Shown piece after piece: positions 32,907 through 41,372 of a stretch of 64,000 nt of DNA. The first letter of the stretch is position 1; each line of letters begins with the position of its first letter. Source of the DNA: Arthrobacter pullicola (lineage in GTDB: Bacteria > Actinomycetota > Actinomycetes > Actinomycetales > Micrococcaceae); contig NZ_JACSQC010000001.1 in NCBI RefSeq assembly GCF_014836875.1, positions 434,001 to 498,000 of the forward strand, given 5' to 3'. The notes under the pieces are model-generated. The model was not told the DNA's origin and did not search any database. It was given only the letters and a program-made list of their open reading frames with translations. A program made the translations under genes and the position numbers.

Positions 32907-32943
32907 AGGCGGCCGCCGACGCCGGGTGTTGGCGGCCGCTTTC
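32907..32943 (+). terminator. Attenuating hairpin between binding protein and permease genes
   Basis: AAGGCGGCCGCC pairs with GGCGGCCGCTTT, one mismatch, ending in TTT, just after the binding-protein stop. In sugar ABC operons such hairpins reduce read-through into permeases. Confidence 0.65.
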
Positions 32944-32981
32944 CGGCCTGATTCCCGTCCCCCCGCCCAGTTAGGAACTCC

Positions 32982-33986
32982 ATGAGTACCATTACCGCTG
33001 CGCCTCCGCGCCGTCCCGACGGCCAACCTCCCAAAAAACCCAAGCCAGGCGGCCGCACCAGCGGTGAAGGCAGGATGGCGGCGCTGCTGCTGTCTCCCAC
33101 CCTGCTGGTCCTGGGCCTGGTCATCGCCTACCCTCTGGTGTCCGCCCTCTACCAGTCGCTCTTCCGGGAAGAATCCGGGCTGGATGAGAACGGCTTCGTC
33201 GCCGAGGGGGAGAGCTTCGTCGGGCTGGCCAACTACACCGACCTCCTGGTGGGGGAGTCCGGCCAACGGTTCCTCAACGCCCTGGGCAACACCACGTTCT
33301 TCACCCTCACCACAGTGACCCTGGAGACCGTGCTTGGCCTGTGCCTCGCCCTGGCCATGAACCGGGCGTTCCGCGGCCGCGGCCTCCTGCGTGCCAGCAT
33401 CCTCATCCCGTGGGCTATCCCCACCGCCGTTTCCGGGTTGCTGTGGCGCTGGATCTTCCAATCGGACGGCATCGCCAACACCCTGATCGGCACGGAGATC
33501 CTCTGGACCGCGGAAGGATTTCAGGCAAAGGCGGCAGTGATCATCGCCGAAGTCTGGAAGACAGCACCGTTCATCGGGCTGCTGGTCCTTGCGGGTATGC
33601 AGGTTATTCCGGGGGAGGTGTACGAGGCCGCCCGCATCGACGGTGCCGGCTGGTGGCGGCAGCTGGGTTCCATCACCCTTCCGCTCGTCAAACCGACCCT
33701 GCTCGTCGCCGTGCTCTTCCGGCTCCTCGATGCCCTTCGAATGTTTGACCTGCCGTTCGTGCTGATCGGCCCGGGCAAACAATCCGTCGAAACCCTCTCG
33801 ATGCTGGCCTGGGACGAATCAAACCAGCTGCGCTACGGGTCGGCGTCGGCGTTCGCCATCATCCTGTTCCTCTACGTGGCTGTGGTGGCGATCGTCTTTG
33901 TAAAACTCCTCGGCGCTGACGTCGCCGGGACCAAGGAGCTGCGCACCCTCCGCAGGGCTTCCCGGAAAGCAAAGGCAGTCTCATGA
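32982..33986 (+). CDS. Sugar ABC transporter permease (MalF-type)
   Basis: The 334-residue inner-membrane subunit has a proline/lysine-rich cytoplasmic N-terminus, six predicted helices and the EAA loop EVYEAARIDGAGWWRQLGSI (near residue 210) that contacts the ATPase. It pairs with the next permease. AGGAAC lies before the ATG. It overlaps the next gene by 4 nt. No ATPase gene is in the operon, so a shared MsmK/UgpC-type ATPase elsewhere must energise it. Confidence 0.92.
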   Translation: MSTITAAPPRRPDGQPPKKPKPGGRTSGEGRMAALLLSPTLLVLGLVIAYPLVSALYQSLFREESGLDENGFVAEGESFVGLANYTDLLVGESGQRFLNALGNTTFFTLTTVTLETVLGLCLALAMNRAFRGRGLLRASILIPWAIPTAVSGLLWRWIFQSDGIANTLIGTEILWTAEGFQAKAAVIIAEVWKTAPFIGLLVLAGMQVIPGEVYEAARIDGAGWWRQLGSITLPLVKPTLLVAVLFRLLDALRMFDLPFVLIGPGKQSVETLSMLAWDESNQLRYGSASAFAIILFLYVAVVAIVFVKLLGADVAGTKELRTLRRASRKAKAVS

Positions 33987-34873
33987 CCCAAACTCCCCTG
34001 CTCACCCGCACCGATTCCTCCGACGACGCTCCGCAGCGCCCAGCCAAAAAACGCGGCTGGAAAAGCTACCTCACGTACGCCGGCCTCGGGGCCATCTTTG
34101 TGTACTGCCTCTCGCCGTTCTATTGGATGCTGGTCTCAAGCTTCCGCCGCACGGCAGACATTTTCGACAACACCCTGATCCCGGAACCGTTTTCCGTGGA
34201 GAACTACCTGAAGGTCTTCGACGGATCCACACTGTTTGGCAAGGCCCTCCTGAACAGCCTGATTGTCGCCGGAATTACGACGACGGCGGCCCTGGTCCTG
34301 GGGATCTTCGCCGCGTATGCCATCTCGCGGCTGAACTTCCGGTTCAAATCCGTGATCCTCGGGCTCGTCATCGCGACCTCCATGTTCCCGGGCATCTCCG
34401 TGGTGGTGCCGCTGCTGCGCCTGTTCACGGACATAGGCTGGATCAACACCTACCAGGCGATGATTGTGCCTAATCTGTCCTTCGCCATTCCGCTGGCGGT
34501 CTGGAACCTGACGACCTTTATGAAAGCGCTCCCCTTCGATCTGGAGGAGGCCGCGATGATCGACGGCTGCACCAAGTGGCAGGCGTTCCGGAAGATTCTC
34601 CTGCCGTTGGCCGCCCCCGGCGTCTTTACGACGGCGATCCTCACGTTCATCCACAGCTGGAACGAGTTCATCATCGCGCTCTCGATGATCAATAACCCCG
34701 AACTGCAGACCGCCACCGTCGCCATTTCGAAGTTCACCGGCGCCACGGAGTTCCAGGCGCCCTTCGGCGAGCAGATGGCAGCGGGCGTGATCGTCACCAT
34801 TCCGCTGGTGATCATGGTCCTTATTTTCCAGCGCCGCATCGTTGAAGGCCTCACCGCTGGAGGCACCAAATGA
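33983..34873 (+). CDS. Sugar ABC transporter permease (MalG-type)
   Basis: The 296-residue partner permease has six helices and the EAA loop DLEEAAMIDGCTKWQAFRKI. Motifs SPFYWMLVSSFR at the start and FTGATEFQAPFGEQMAAGVI near the end are typical of MalG-type subunits. It overlaps the upstream permease and the downstream GH13 gene by ATGA junctions, so the three are translationally coupled. Confidence 0.92.
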   Translation: MTQTPLLTRTDSSDDAPQRPAKKRGWKSYLTYAGLGAIFVYCLSPFYWMLVSSFRRTADIFDNTLIPEPFSVENYLKVFDGSTLFGKALLNSLIVAGITTTAALVLGIFAAYAISRLNFRFKSVILGLVIATSMFPGISVVVPLLRLFTDIGWINTYQAMIVPNLSFAIPLAVWNLTTFMKALPFDLEEAAMIDGCTKWQAFRKILLPLAAPGVFTTAILTFIHSWNEFIIALSMINNPELQTATVAISKFTGATEFQAPFGEQMAAGVIVTIPLVIMVLIFQRRIVEGLTAGGTK

Positions 34874-36474
34874 CCGGCTCGGCGGTCCGCGGACAGCGGA
34901 CCGGGTGGTGGCAGGATGCCGTCATCTACCAGGTGTACCCGCGGTCCTTCGCCGATGGCAACGGCGACGGGGTGGGCGACCTCGCCGGGCTGTTGGAGCG
35001 CCTGCCCTACATCGCGTCGCTGGGTGTGGACGGCATCTGGATGACCCCGTTCCAGCCCTCTCCGCAGGTGGATCAGGGGTATGACGTCAGCGATTACTGC
35101 GGCGTGGATCCGCTCTTCGGCACCATGGAGCAGTTCGACGGGCTGCTCGAAGCAGCGCACGCCCTGGGGCTGCGGGTTCTCCTGGACGTGGTGCCCAACC
35201 ACTGCTCGTCGGAGCATCCGTTGTTCCAGGCCGCCGTCGCCGCCGGGCCGGGCTCGCCCGAACGGGCAATGTTCCACTTCGAGACCGGGAACGACGCCGG
35301 TGCCCCGCCGAACAACTGGCAGAGCGTTTTCGGCGGCCGCGCCTGGAGCCGGGCGAATCCCGGCTCCGAAACGGACCAGGAATGGTACCTGCACCTCTTC
35401 TCCCCGGAGCAGCCGGACTGGAACTGGCGCAACCCGGCAGTGGGGGACTACTTCGAAGCCGTGCTCCGGTTCTGGTTCGACAAGGGGGTGGACGGCCTCC
35501 GGATTGACGTGGCCCACGCCCTGTTCAAGGCCGACGGCCTGCCGGACGCTGCAGGCACCGATGCCGTCGTCGACGGCCTGCGCTCCAACCCGCAGGTCTC
35601 CGACCAGGAGGACGTGCACGAGGTGTACCGGCGCTGGCGCCGGCTCGCCGAAACCTACACGCCCGAACGGATCCTTGTCGGTGAGGTGAACCTGGCACCG
35701 GACCGTGCTGCCAGGTACACCCGGCAGGATGAGATGCACCAGGCCTTCGCCTATGCCTTCGTGAAGCTGGGCTGGGATGCCGCGGCCTGGGCCGCCGTCG
35801 GGACCGAGCTGGAAGCTGCCCGCAGGGCCCACGGCGCGCCGCCGACCTGGGCACTGGAGAACCACGATGTTCCCCGGTCCGTGACCCGGTTCGGTGGTGG
35901 AGAACGCGGGATCCGCCGCGCGCGTGCGGGTCTGCTCGCTATCCTAGGGCTGCCCGGCGGTGCCTACATTTACCAGGGTCAGGAACTCAACCTGCCCGAC
36001 GTCGAGGTGCCCCTGCACGCCCGCGCGGATCCCATGTGGGCCCGCGGCGGCGTGTCCCGCGACGGCGCCCGCGTGCCGTTGCCGTGGACCACTGCACCCG
36101 GTAACGCGTACGGTTTTTCCGCCGGCACTGCGGCCCCGTGGCTGCCAACGCCGCCCGCTTGGGGCTCGCTGTCCGTGGAGGCGCACCGGAAGGATCCGGA
36201 TTCGACCCTGCACCTGGTCACCGACGCGCTCCGGCTGCGCGGGCAGTTGCTGGAGAAGGAGATCTTCGCGCCCGGTGATGCCTGCGAATGGCGCGTCGGC
36301 GAGCACGGGCTGCTGCTGTGCGCACGCGGGCAGCAGTTCCTCCTTGCCGTGTCGATGGGCGATGAACCAGTCCCGCTGCTGGACGGCACTGTCCTGCTCG
36401 CGTCTTCGCCGCTGACTCCGGAAGGGCTCCTCCCGCCCGACGGCGCTGCATGGATCCTCGTGGACCGGCCCTAA
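34870..36474 (+). CDS. GH13 alpha-glucosidase (oligo-1,6-glucosidase/AglA type)
   Basis: The 534-residue cytoplasmic enzyme hydrolyses imported alpha-glucosides to glucose. The catalytic residues of the (beta/alpha)8 barrel are visible: DVVPNH (106-111), nucleophile Asp213 in GLRIDVAH, acid/base Glu272 in LVGEVN and Asp333 in ENHDV. QVYPRSFADGNGDGVGDL at the start is the subfamily 23/30 pattern. No signal peptide. It is the last gene of the LacI-controlled operon and its stop codon overlaps the convergent gene by 4 bp. Confidence 0.92.
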   Translation: MTGSAVRGQRTGWWQDAVIYQVYPRSFADGNGDGVGDLAGLLERLPYIASLGVDGIWMTPFQPSPQVDQGYDVSDYCGVDPLFGTMEQFDGLLEAAHALGLRVLLDVVPNHCSSEHPLFQAAVAAGPGSPERAMFHFETGNDAGAPPNNWQSVFGGRAWSRANPGSETDQEWYLHLFSPEQPDWNWRNPAVGDYFEAVLRFWFDKGVDGLRIDVAHALFKADGLPDAAGTDAVVDGLRSNPQVSDQEDVHEVYRRWRRLAETYTPERILVGEVNLAPDRAARYTRQDEMHQAFAYAFVKLGWDAAAWAAVGTELEAARRAHGAPPTWALENHDVPRSVTRFGGGERGIRRARAGLLAILGLPGGAYIYQGQELNLPDVEVPLHARADPMWARGGVSRDGARVPLPWTTAPGNAYGFSAGTAAPWLPTPPAWGSLSVEAHRKDPDSTLHLVTDALRLRGQLLEKEIFAPGDACEWRVGEHGLLLCARGQQFLLAVSMGDEPVPLLDGTVLLASSPLTPEGLLPPDGAAWILVDRP

Positions 36475-37604
36475 GCGGCGCTGCCACGGGGGACGGGCGG
36501 CTGGTCGACGGCCGGCGGAACGCGCCGCCAGGGACGCCTGTCATAGATCGCCAGGAGCTGCGCACCGAGACCAAAGAACACCATCGCCAGCCAGACGAGG
36601 ATGTTAAGCCACGGAACATGCAGCGCAACGATGAGGATGAGGCCTCCGACGAGCGCCTTGATCACCGGATGCTGGTTCCCACGGAAGATGAGCCTGCCTA
36701 TGTAATAGGCAGCAAAGACGAAGGTTGCGAGCGTGAGCGTGATCCATACCAGCAGGATTGCCAGCGCGACGGGCGCCCCGATGACCGTGACCAGAAGGAT
36801 CAGCACGGCGAACGGAATGGCGATCGATGCCACGAAACCGACCAGCAGGGCTTTCCACGGTTGGGGCACCAAGCGGTCGGTTACACGTTGCAGCAGGCGG
36901 GGGAAGAGCCAGCCGGCGAGCACCGTGATGAGGCTCAAGGCGACCAGCGCATAGAGCAGCCCGAGGAGCCAGCCAACGAACTTTTCCCCCGGCGACGGTT
37001 CCCGGTCGGGCTGCGGCGCGATGCGCTCGATGGTGCCACTGACCGCGCCGTCGGCGATGTCCGCATCTTCGTTGGAGTTGTACGTCAGGTTGCCGCCGAC
37101 AGTCCCGTCGATGGTCAGGTCCCCGACGCCGACCTGGACATCACGGCCGATCGCGCCGGCGATGGAGATATCACCCGCGGCGCCCACCAGATCGTTCCCG
37201 AAGGAGCCGGTATCTGTCACATCGACAGTCGACGCGAAGATGGTGCCGCTGCGTGAAACGTCGCCGCTGATGGTCACGTCCTGACCGGCCAGGCGCACGT
37301 TTCCGTCAACGTTTCCGGTGATGGTGATCGTCTGGGCGGCCGCGATCACATCCCCTGTGACGTTTCCGCTGATCGTGATTCTTTGTCCAGACGCGTACAC
37401 GTCCCCGGAAACGTCGTCCCGGACTTCGATGTTCAGTCCGCTGTAGTACTGCGGGCCGGACCCGTCGTTCGCTACAGCAGTGGATACAGACTGCGGGCTG
37501 GATGCCGGGGAAGCAGCGAATGCGCCGGTCCCCGTGAGGAGAAGCAGAATGACGGCGGCGAGAACTGTGGAGAAAGCCCGCCGTGAGGGAGAAGGAAGTC
37601 TCAT
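36471..37604 (-). CDS. Exported bactofilin-like beta-repeat domain with four membrane helices
   Basis: The 377-residue protein has a signal peptide (about 1-31), then about 60-200 a run of short beta-helix repeats (SGDVYASGQRITISGNVTGDV, ITGNVDGNVRLAGQDVTISG in parts) of the polymer-forming bactofilin/DUF8173 kind, predicted outside the cell. Four C-terminal helices (about 220-360) follow. A surface polymer tethered to a membrane domain is a reasonable inference; the function is unknown. It ends tail-to-tail with the GH13 gene. Confidence 0.7.
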   Translation of the reverse strand: MRLPSPSRRAFSTVLAAVILLLLTGTGAFAASPASSPQSVSTAVANDGSGPQYYSGLNIEVRDDVSGDVYASGQRITISGNVTGDVIAAAQTITITGNVDGNVRLAGQDVTISGDVSRSGTIFASTVDVTDTGSFGNDLVGAAGDISIAGAIGRDVQVGVGDLTIDGTVGGNLTYNSNEDADIADGAVSGTIERIAPQPDREPSPGEKFVGWLLGLLYALVALSLITVLAGWLFPRLLQRVTDRLVPQPWKALLVGFVASIAIPFAVLILLVTVIGAPVALAILLVWITLTLATFVFAAYYIGRLIFRGNQHPVIKALVGGLILIVALHVPWLNILVWLAMVFFGLGAQLLAIYDRRPWRRVPPAVDQPPVPRGSAA

Positions 37605-37850
37605 CGGAATGCCTTTCCGGTACCTGGATCCGCCTGATCGTCCTCATCGGAGGGCTGTGGGCAGCGGCGTCCCGGAACTTCGGGCCGATGCGCACCGGCA
37701 CTGTGGCCCCGGGCCAATGTCTTCAGTGTCCAGCAGATAGCCGCCGCACAATAGGGGCGGCGGGTCCGGTTGGCGGGCGCTGAGCATAATTCCTGCCAGT
37801 TCTCGGCGGGCAGATGGGGGGGGGAGGGCCCAGAACCCGACCGACGGAAC
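37605..37850. other. Intergenic region downstream of the channel gene
   Basis: No gene is seen. It contains the upstream region of the exported protein (GGAAAGG ribosome site) and a G-run at 37816-37824 next to the terminator of the convergently read cyanase-channel operon. Confidence 0.4.
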
Positions 37851-37889
37851 GGGCCGGCACCTGGGAGCCCCAACTCCCGGTGCCGGCCC
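37851..37889 (-). terminator. Terminator of the cyanase 2-channel operon
   Basis: GGGCCGGCACC and GGTGCCGGCCC, extended by GGGAG/CTCCC, form a stem of about 16 bp with a CCCCAA loop, 24 nt past the stop of the FNT gene. Confidence 0.75.
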
Positions 37890-37912
37890 GCGCCGTCGTC
37901 GTACTTGTGAAC

Positions 37913-38740
37913 CTAAACCTTCACCTTCGCCGCAAACTGCCGGCCCGGCGCCGTCCGGGCGTGCGTCCCGTAGATCATCAGGCCGACGAAGGTCAGGCCG
38001 CCCACCAGGTTGCCGAGCACGGTGGGGATCTCGTTCCAGATCAGGTAGTCCATCAGCGTGAACTCGCCGCCGAGCATCAGGCCGATCGGGAACAGGAACA
38101 TGTTCACCACCGAGTGCTCAAAGCCCATGTAGAAGAAGAGCATGATCGGCATCCACATGGCGATCACTTTGCCGGGCAGGCTGTCGGACATCATCGCGCC
38201 GACGACGCCGGTGGACACCATCCAGTTGCACAGCACCCCGCGCACAAACAGGGTGAGCATGCCGGCGGCGCCGTGCTCCGCGTAGCCCACGGTTCGCCCT
38301 TCACCTAGGTGCCCGATCGCCTGGCCCACCTCGCTCACCTCGGCCGAGAAGCCGTAGGTCCAGACGATCGCCATCAGCAGGGCAGTGGTCAGGGCGCCGG
38401 CAAAGTTGCCCACGAACACCAGCCCCCAGTTCCGCAGCATCGAATTCCAGGTGACGCCGGGCCGTTTATCCAGCCAGGCCAGCGGCACCAGCGTGAACAC
38501 CCCGGTCAACAGATCGAAGCCCATCAGGTACAGCATGCAGAAACCCACGGGGAACAGGAGCGCTCCGAGCAGGGGCGACCCGGTCTGGGTGCTGACCGTA
38601 ACGGCAAACGCCGCAGCCAGTGCCAGGATGGCGCCGGCCATGTAACTGCGGATCAGGGTGTCCCGGGTGGAGAGCATCACCTTGGAGTGCCCGGCGTCGA
38701 TCATCCGGACCGCAAAATCCTTCGGAATCACATAGCTCAT
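37913..38740 (-). CDS. Formate/nitrite transporter (FNT) family channel
   Basis: The 275-residue protein has six helices with FNT motifs FDLLTGVFTLVP (re-entrant loop 1), RGVLCNWMVSTGV, and GFEHSVVNMF carrying the central gating histidine (His210 region). FNT pentamers conduct small monovalent acids such as formate, nitrite or hydrosulfide. It starts 10 bp after the second cyanase gene, in the same operon, so cyanate, bicarbonate or ammonium-linked flux is a reasonable guess. No clear Shine-Dalgarno beyond GGGG, consistent with coupling. Confidence 0.88.
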   Translation of the reverse strand: MSYVIPKDFAVRMIDAGHSKVMLSTRDTLIRSYMAGAILALAAAFAVTVSTQTGSPLLGALLFPVGFCMLYLMGFDLLTGVFTLVPLAWLDKRPGVTWNSMLRNWGLVFVGNFAGALTTALLMAIVWTYGFSAEVSEVGQAIGHLGEGRTVGYAEHGAAGMLTLFVRGVLCNWMVSTGVVGAMMSDSLPGKVIAMWMPIMLFFYMGFEHSVVNMFLFPIGLMLGGEFTLMDYLIWNEIPTVLGNLVGGLTFVGLMIYGTHARTAPGRQFAAKVKV

Positions 38741-38750
38741 GGCCGTCCCC

Positions 38751-39203
38751 CTACCACTGGTACTTCAGGAACTTGCCGTCGATGATCACGCGCACGCGGT
38801 CGCCGTCGGGATCCTCCCGCCGGATCAGTTCGACGTTGGCGTTGATCGCGCTCATGATGCCGTCGCCGAACTCTTCGTGGATGGCTTCCTTCAGCGCCGG
38901 GCCGTACACCGCAAGCAGTTCGTAGAAGCGGTAAATCGTGGGATCGTCCTTCAGCGAATCCCCGGCAATGCGGTACGGCTGTTCCTGCAGGGCCAGCACG
39001 GTTTCCGCGTCCAGCTCCAGCAGTTCGCCCGCCTTTTCCGCCAGGTCGGCCGGCACGGGGTGCGAACCGAGCAGCGCGGCGATGGTCCAGAGCAGCGGCC
39101 GGTCCAGCTGCTCGGCAAGCTCAGCCCAGGAAGACTCCGAACGGGCGACGGCGCTGCGCACCTTGAGCGTGGCCTGGTCTCGGGTCGCGTTCCAATTGGT
39201 CAT
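38751..39203 (-). CDS. cynS: Second cyanase paralogue
   Basis: The 150-residue protein keeps the triad Arg92, Glu95 and Ser118 ([25 protein letters not shown]), so it should be a working cyanate hydratase. It ends DGKFLKYQW, closer to proteobacterial-type cyanases than the copy at 10908 ([10 protein letters not shown]); overall the two are only about 40% identical by eye. AGGAGGAG precedes the ATG. It heads an operon with an FNT channel and has no carbonic anhydrase next to it. The divergent neighbour is a PAS-AraC regulator. Confidence 0.92.
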   Translation of the reverse strand: MTNWNATRDQATLKVRSAVARSESSWAELAEQLDRPLLWTIAALLGSHPVPADLAEKAGELLELDAETVLALQEQPYRIAGDSLKDDPTIYRFYELLAVYGPALKEAIHEEFGDGIMSAINANVELIRREDPDGDRVRVIIDGKFLKYQW

Positions 39204-39280
39204 GTCGATCTCCTCCTGAGTTGCTTTCCGGCACTTGCCGAGACATCAACGTAGAAGGCGGACGAACACGCAACCCAGGC

Positions 39281-39306
39281 TTTTTGCGAAGACCAGTCAG
39301 CAAAAA
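39281..39306. promoter_or_regulatory. Inverted repeat between cyanase 2 and the AraC-type regulator
   Basis: TTTTTGC and GCAAAAA, 12 bp apart, in the 218-bp divergent interval. The repeat stands out as AT-rich and is a candidate site for the AraC-type regulator. Confidence 0.5.
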
Positions 39307-39421
39307 ACGCAGCGAGCCCACCCTTTTACCTGCGCGAAACAACCAGGCAACGGGTCCGCCTTCCAGGCTTCGTACGGTGTAGAACTGGGGGCCGTTTGAA
39401 GACCACAGGAAGGGACCGGAG

Positions 39422-40150
39422 ATGGATCTGCTGACACAGGTGGTCCGGGAGGCGCCGGTTCCGCTGTGGGTCATCGACCACCAGGGACTCGTGTCCCTGG
39501 CGAATAAGGCTGCCATTCGTTTCCTGGGCTACCGGGGCGAGGACGACGTCGTCGGCGGTCCCAGCCATGACCTCCTGCACTGCCGCCGCCCGGACGGATC
39601 CCCGTACCCGGAACACGAGTGCCCGATTGTCGGCTCGGGCGGCTCCGCCCTGGCGTCGGAGTGGTTTGTGACCCGCTCCGGGGACGCGCGCCCGGTGCAA
39701 TGGACCACCCGCAGTATGGGGAGCCGCCTCGGCACGCTCCTGAGCTTCAGCCCCCAGCCGCGGGCCCAGACGCAGATGGTGCGGGACTTGCGCAGCCGCG
39801 GGCCGGCGCCCCGGACGCCTGCGGTGCAGGTCCGGGGCGAGCTCCGCGGGTCCATGCTCCGCACCATCGAAGCCCGGTTCACGGATCCGGAATTCACGAC
39901 GGCGGAACTTGCCGCCGGTGCGCACCTTTCGGTCCGTTCGGTGCAGGCCATCTTCGCCGAGGCCGGGACGTCACCTGCGGCAGAAATCCGCCGAGCCCGG
40001 CTGGAACATGCCCGTACCCTGCTGGCGCAGGGGTCTGCCGTGCAGACCGCGTGCCTGGCGTCGGGATTCCAGGACCCCGGTACTTTCAGCCGCGCCTTCC
40101 GGCAGCGTTACGGTGTGTCTCCCAGCCAGGTGCCGGCGCTGTCCGTTTGA
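39422..40150 (+). CDS. PAS-domain AraC family regulator
   Basis: The 242-residue protein has an N-terminal PAS-like sensor (about 1-105: PVPLWVIDHQGLVSLANKAA, DLLHCRRPDGSPYPEHECPI in parts) with a cluster of Cys/His that could bind a ligand or metal. The AraC helix-turn-helix pair is at about 140-240 (FTTAELAAGAHLSVRSVQAIF, ARTLLAQG, ACLASGFQDPGTFSRAFRQ). It probably senses a signal and controls the divergent cyanase-channel operon. The ribosome site is AGGAAGGGA at 8 nt. Confidence 0.85.
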   Translation: MDLLTQVVREAPVPLWVIDHQGLVSLANKAAIRFLGYRGEDDVVGGPSHDLLHCRRPDGSPYPEHECPIVGSGGSALASEWFVTRSGDARPVQWTTRSMGSRLGTLLSFSPQPRAQTQMVRDLRSRGPAPRTPAVQVRGELRGSMLRTIEARFTDPEFTTAELAAGAHLSVRSVQAIFAEAGTSPAAEIRRARLEHARTLLAQGSAVQTACLASGFQDPGTFSRAFRQRYGVSPSQVPALSV

Positions 40151-40196
40151 TTTGGTGGGCTGCAGGATTCCCCGTTTTTTGTGATTGGGTGGCCCG

Positions 40197-40409
40197 ATGG
40201 ATGAATACGTTAGTTCAGGCACATTCTGGTTCACGCTGGCCGTGATCAATGCCGGTCTGGCTGAGCAGAAGAACCGGTCGCGGTGGATTTGGTTCCTCGT
40301 GTCGATATTGCTGGGGCCGATCGCCACCGTCCTGATCGTGGTGTGGCGGGCACCGGAGCCGGTCGCGCCTTCGCTGGCCCATCGTGGCGGATCCAGGTAC
40401 CGGACCTAG
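40197..40409 (+). CDS. Small hypothetical membrane protein
   Basis: The 70-residue protein has two hydrophobic segments (about 8-22 and 28-49, WIWFLVSILLGPIATVLIVV) separated by a basic turn. It resembles small membrane proteins of unknown function in many actinobacteria. I start at the ATG at 40197; a TTG four codons earlier is the alternative. It overlaps the convergent gene by 4 bp at its 3' end. Confidence 0.6.
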   Translation: MDEYVSSGTFWFTLAVINAGLAEQKNRSRWIWFLVSILLGPIATVLIVVWRAPEPVAPSLAHRGGSRYRT

Positions 40410-41176
40410 AGATCCTTCACCGCACGGATAGCAGCCACCGCCCGGGGGAAGCCGGCGTACGGGAAGCAGTGAACCAGGGCCGCGATGATCACCGTCTTGG
40501 AATTGCCGACCTGGAGGCAGGCTCGGCCGTGCGGGCCGAGCTGGGCCGAGGTGTCGCCGATGGCCGCGAGGGCGCAGAGGACCAGCAGTTCCCGCTGTGC
40601 CACGGTCAGGCCGCCGCGGGTGTAGAAGTCCCCGAAGCAGAATTCGGTCAGGAACCGGGGGAGGGCCTCGTTGAACGGCTGCGGCAGGTCCGCGAGGTTG
40701 TCCTTGATTTCCGTGCCGTATAGCGGCTCCTGCTCGGCGAGTCCGCGCTGGTACCGGGCGGCGTCGTCGACCGTTCCCTGTGCCGGCAGCGGCAGCTCAA
40801 TGCTGTGATCACGGAACACCGTATTCATTGCGGCGACGGCGTTGAGGGTGCGCGGGAAGCCAATGAAAGGTGCCAGCTGGTAGACCGCTTCACGGATTTG
40901 CACCGGCGGTACGCCCACCCGAAGCGCGGCGGCGGTGTGGGCGCTCAGCTGCGGCAGGGTCTGCAGGCAGGCCAGGACGGTGACCGTGATCAGTTCCCGG
41001 GTCTGGTCATCCAGTACGCCGGTGCCGAAAACGTCGCCGAAAATGAAGCCGCGCAGGATCTCCATCAGTTCGGGATCGTCCTGGTGGGCGTCCCGGTCCC
41101 GCGGACCGAACAGCCGCGCATAGGTTGCCTCGGCCTGCTCCCGGCGGGACGGGGTGGGCTGACTTTCTGCGTCCAT
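40406..41176 (-). CDS. Carboxymuconolactone decarboxylase family protein, two domains
   Basis: The 256-residue protein has two tandem CMD/AhpD-like helical domains: about 45-130 (RELITVTVLACLQTLPQLSAH) and about 165-250 (QRELLVLCALAAIGDTSAQ). The CxxC pair of AhpD is not present in either domain, so peroxidase activity is unlikely; a decarboxylase or lyase role is possible. GGGAG precedes the ATG at 41176. It is divergent from the aldo/keto reductase across about 200 bp, a pairing often seen in detoxification loci. Confidence 0.85.
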   Translation of the reverse strand: MDAESQPTPSRREQAEATYARLFGPRDRDAHQDDPELMEILRGFIFGDVFGTGVLDDQTRELITVTVLACLQTLPQLSAHTAAALRVGVPPVQIREAVYQLAPFIGFPRTLNAVAAMNTVFRDHSIELPLPAQGTVDDAARYQRGLAEQEPLYGTEIKDNLADLPQPFNEALPRFLTEFCFGDFYTRGGLTVAQRELLVLCALAAIGDTSAQLGPHGRACLQVGNSKTVIIAALVHCFPYAGFPRAVAAIRAVKDL

Positions 41177-41372
41177 GGTGTGCTCCCTGGAACGTGCTGA
41201 CGCGCCGTTGCCCCTCCCATGCAAGCATGCGGGACAGGCCGCGGCAACAGGGGCCGGCAGAGGTTGTCAATGGAAGCTGCCGGGCCGCCCCCAACCATTC
41301 CCCTGGCTGGCAAACCGGAGGACCATGGCGGAGGAAGGCCCCAGTTTCCCAATTCCGCGAGGAGCAGGACCC

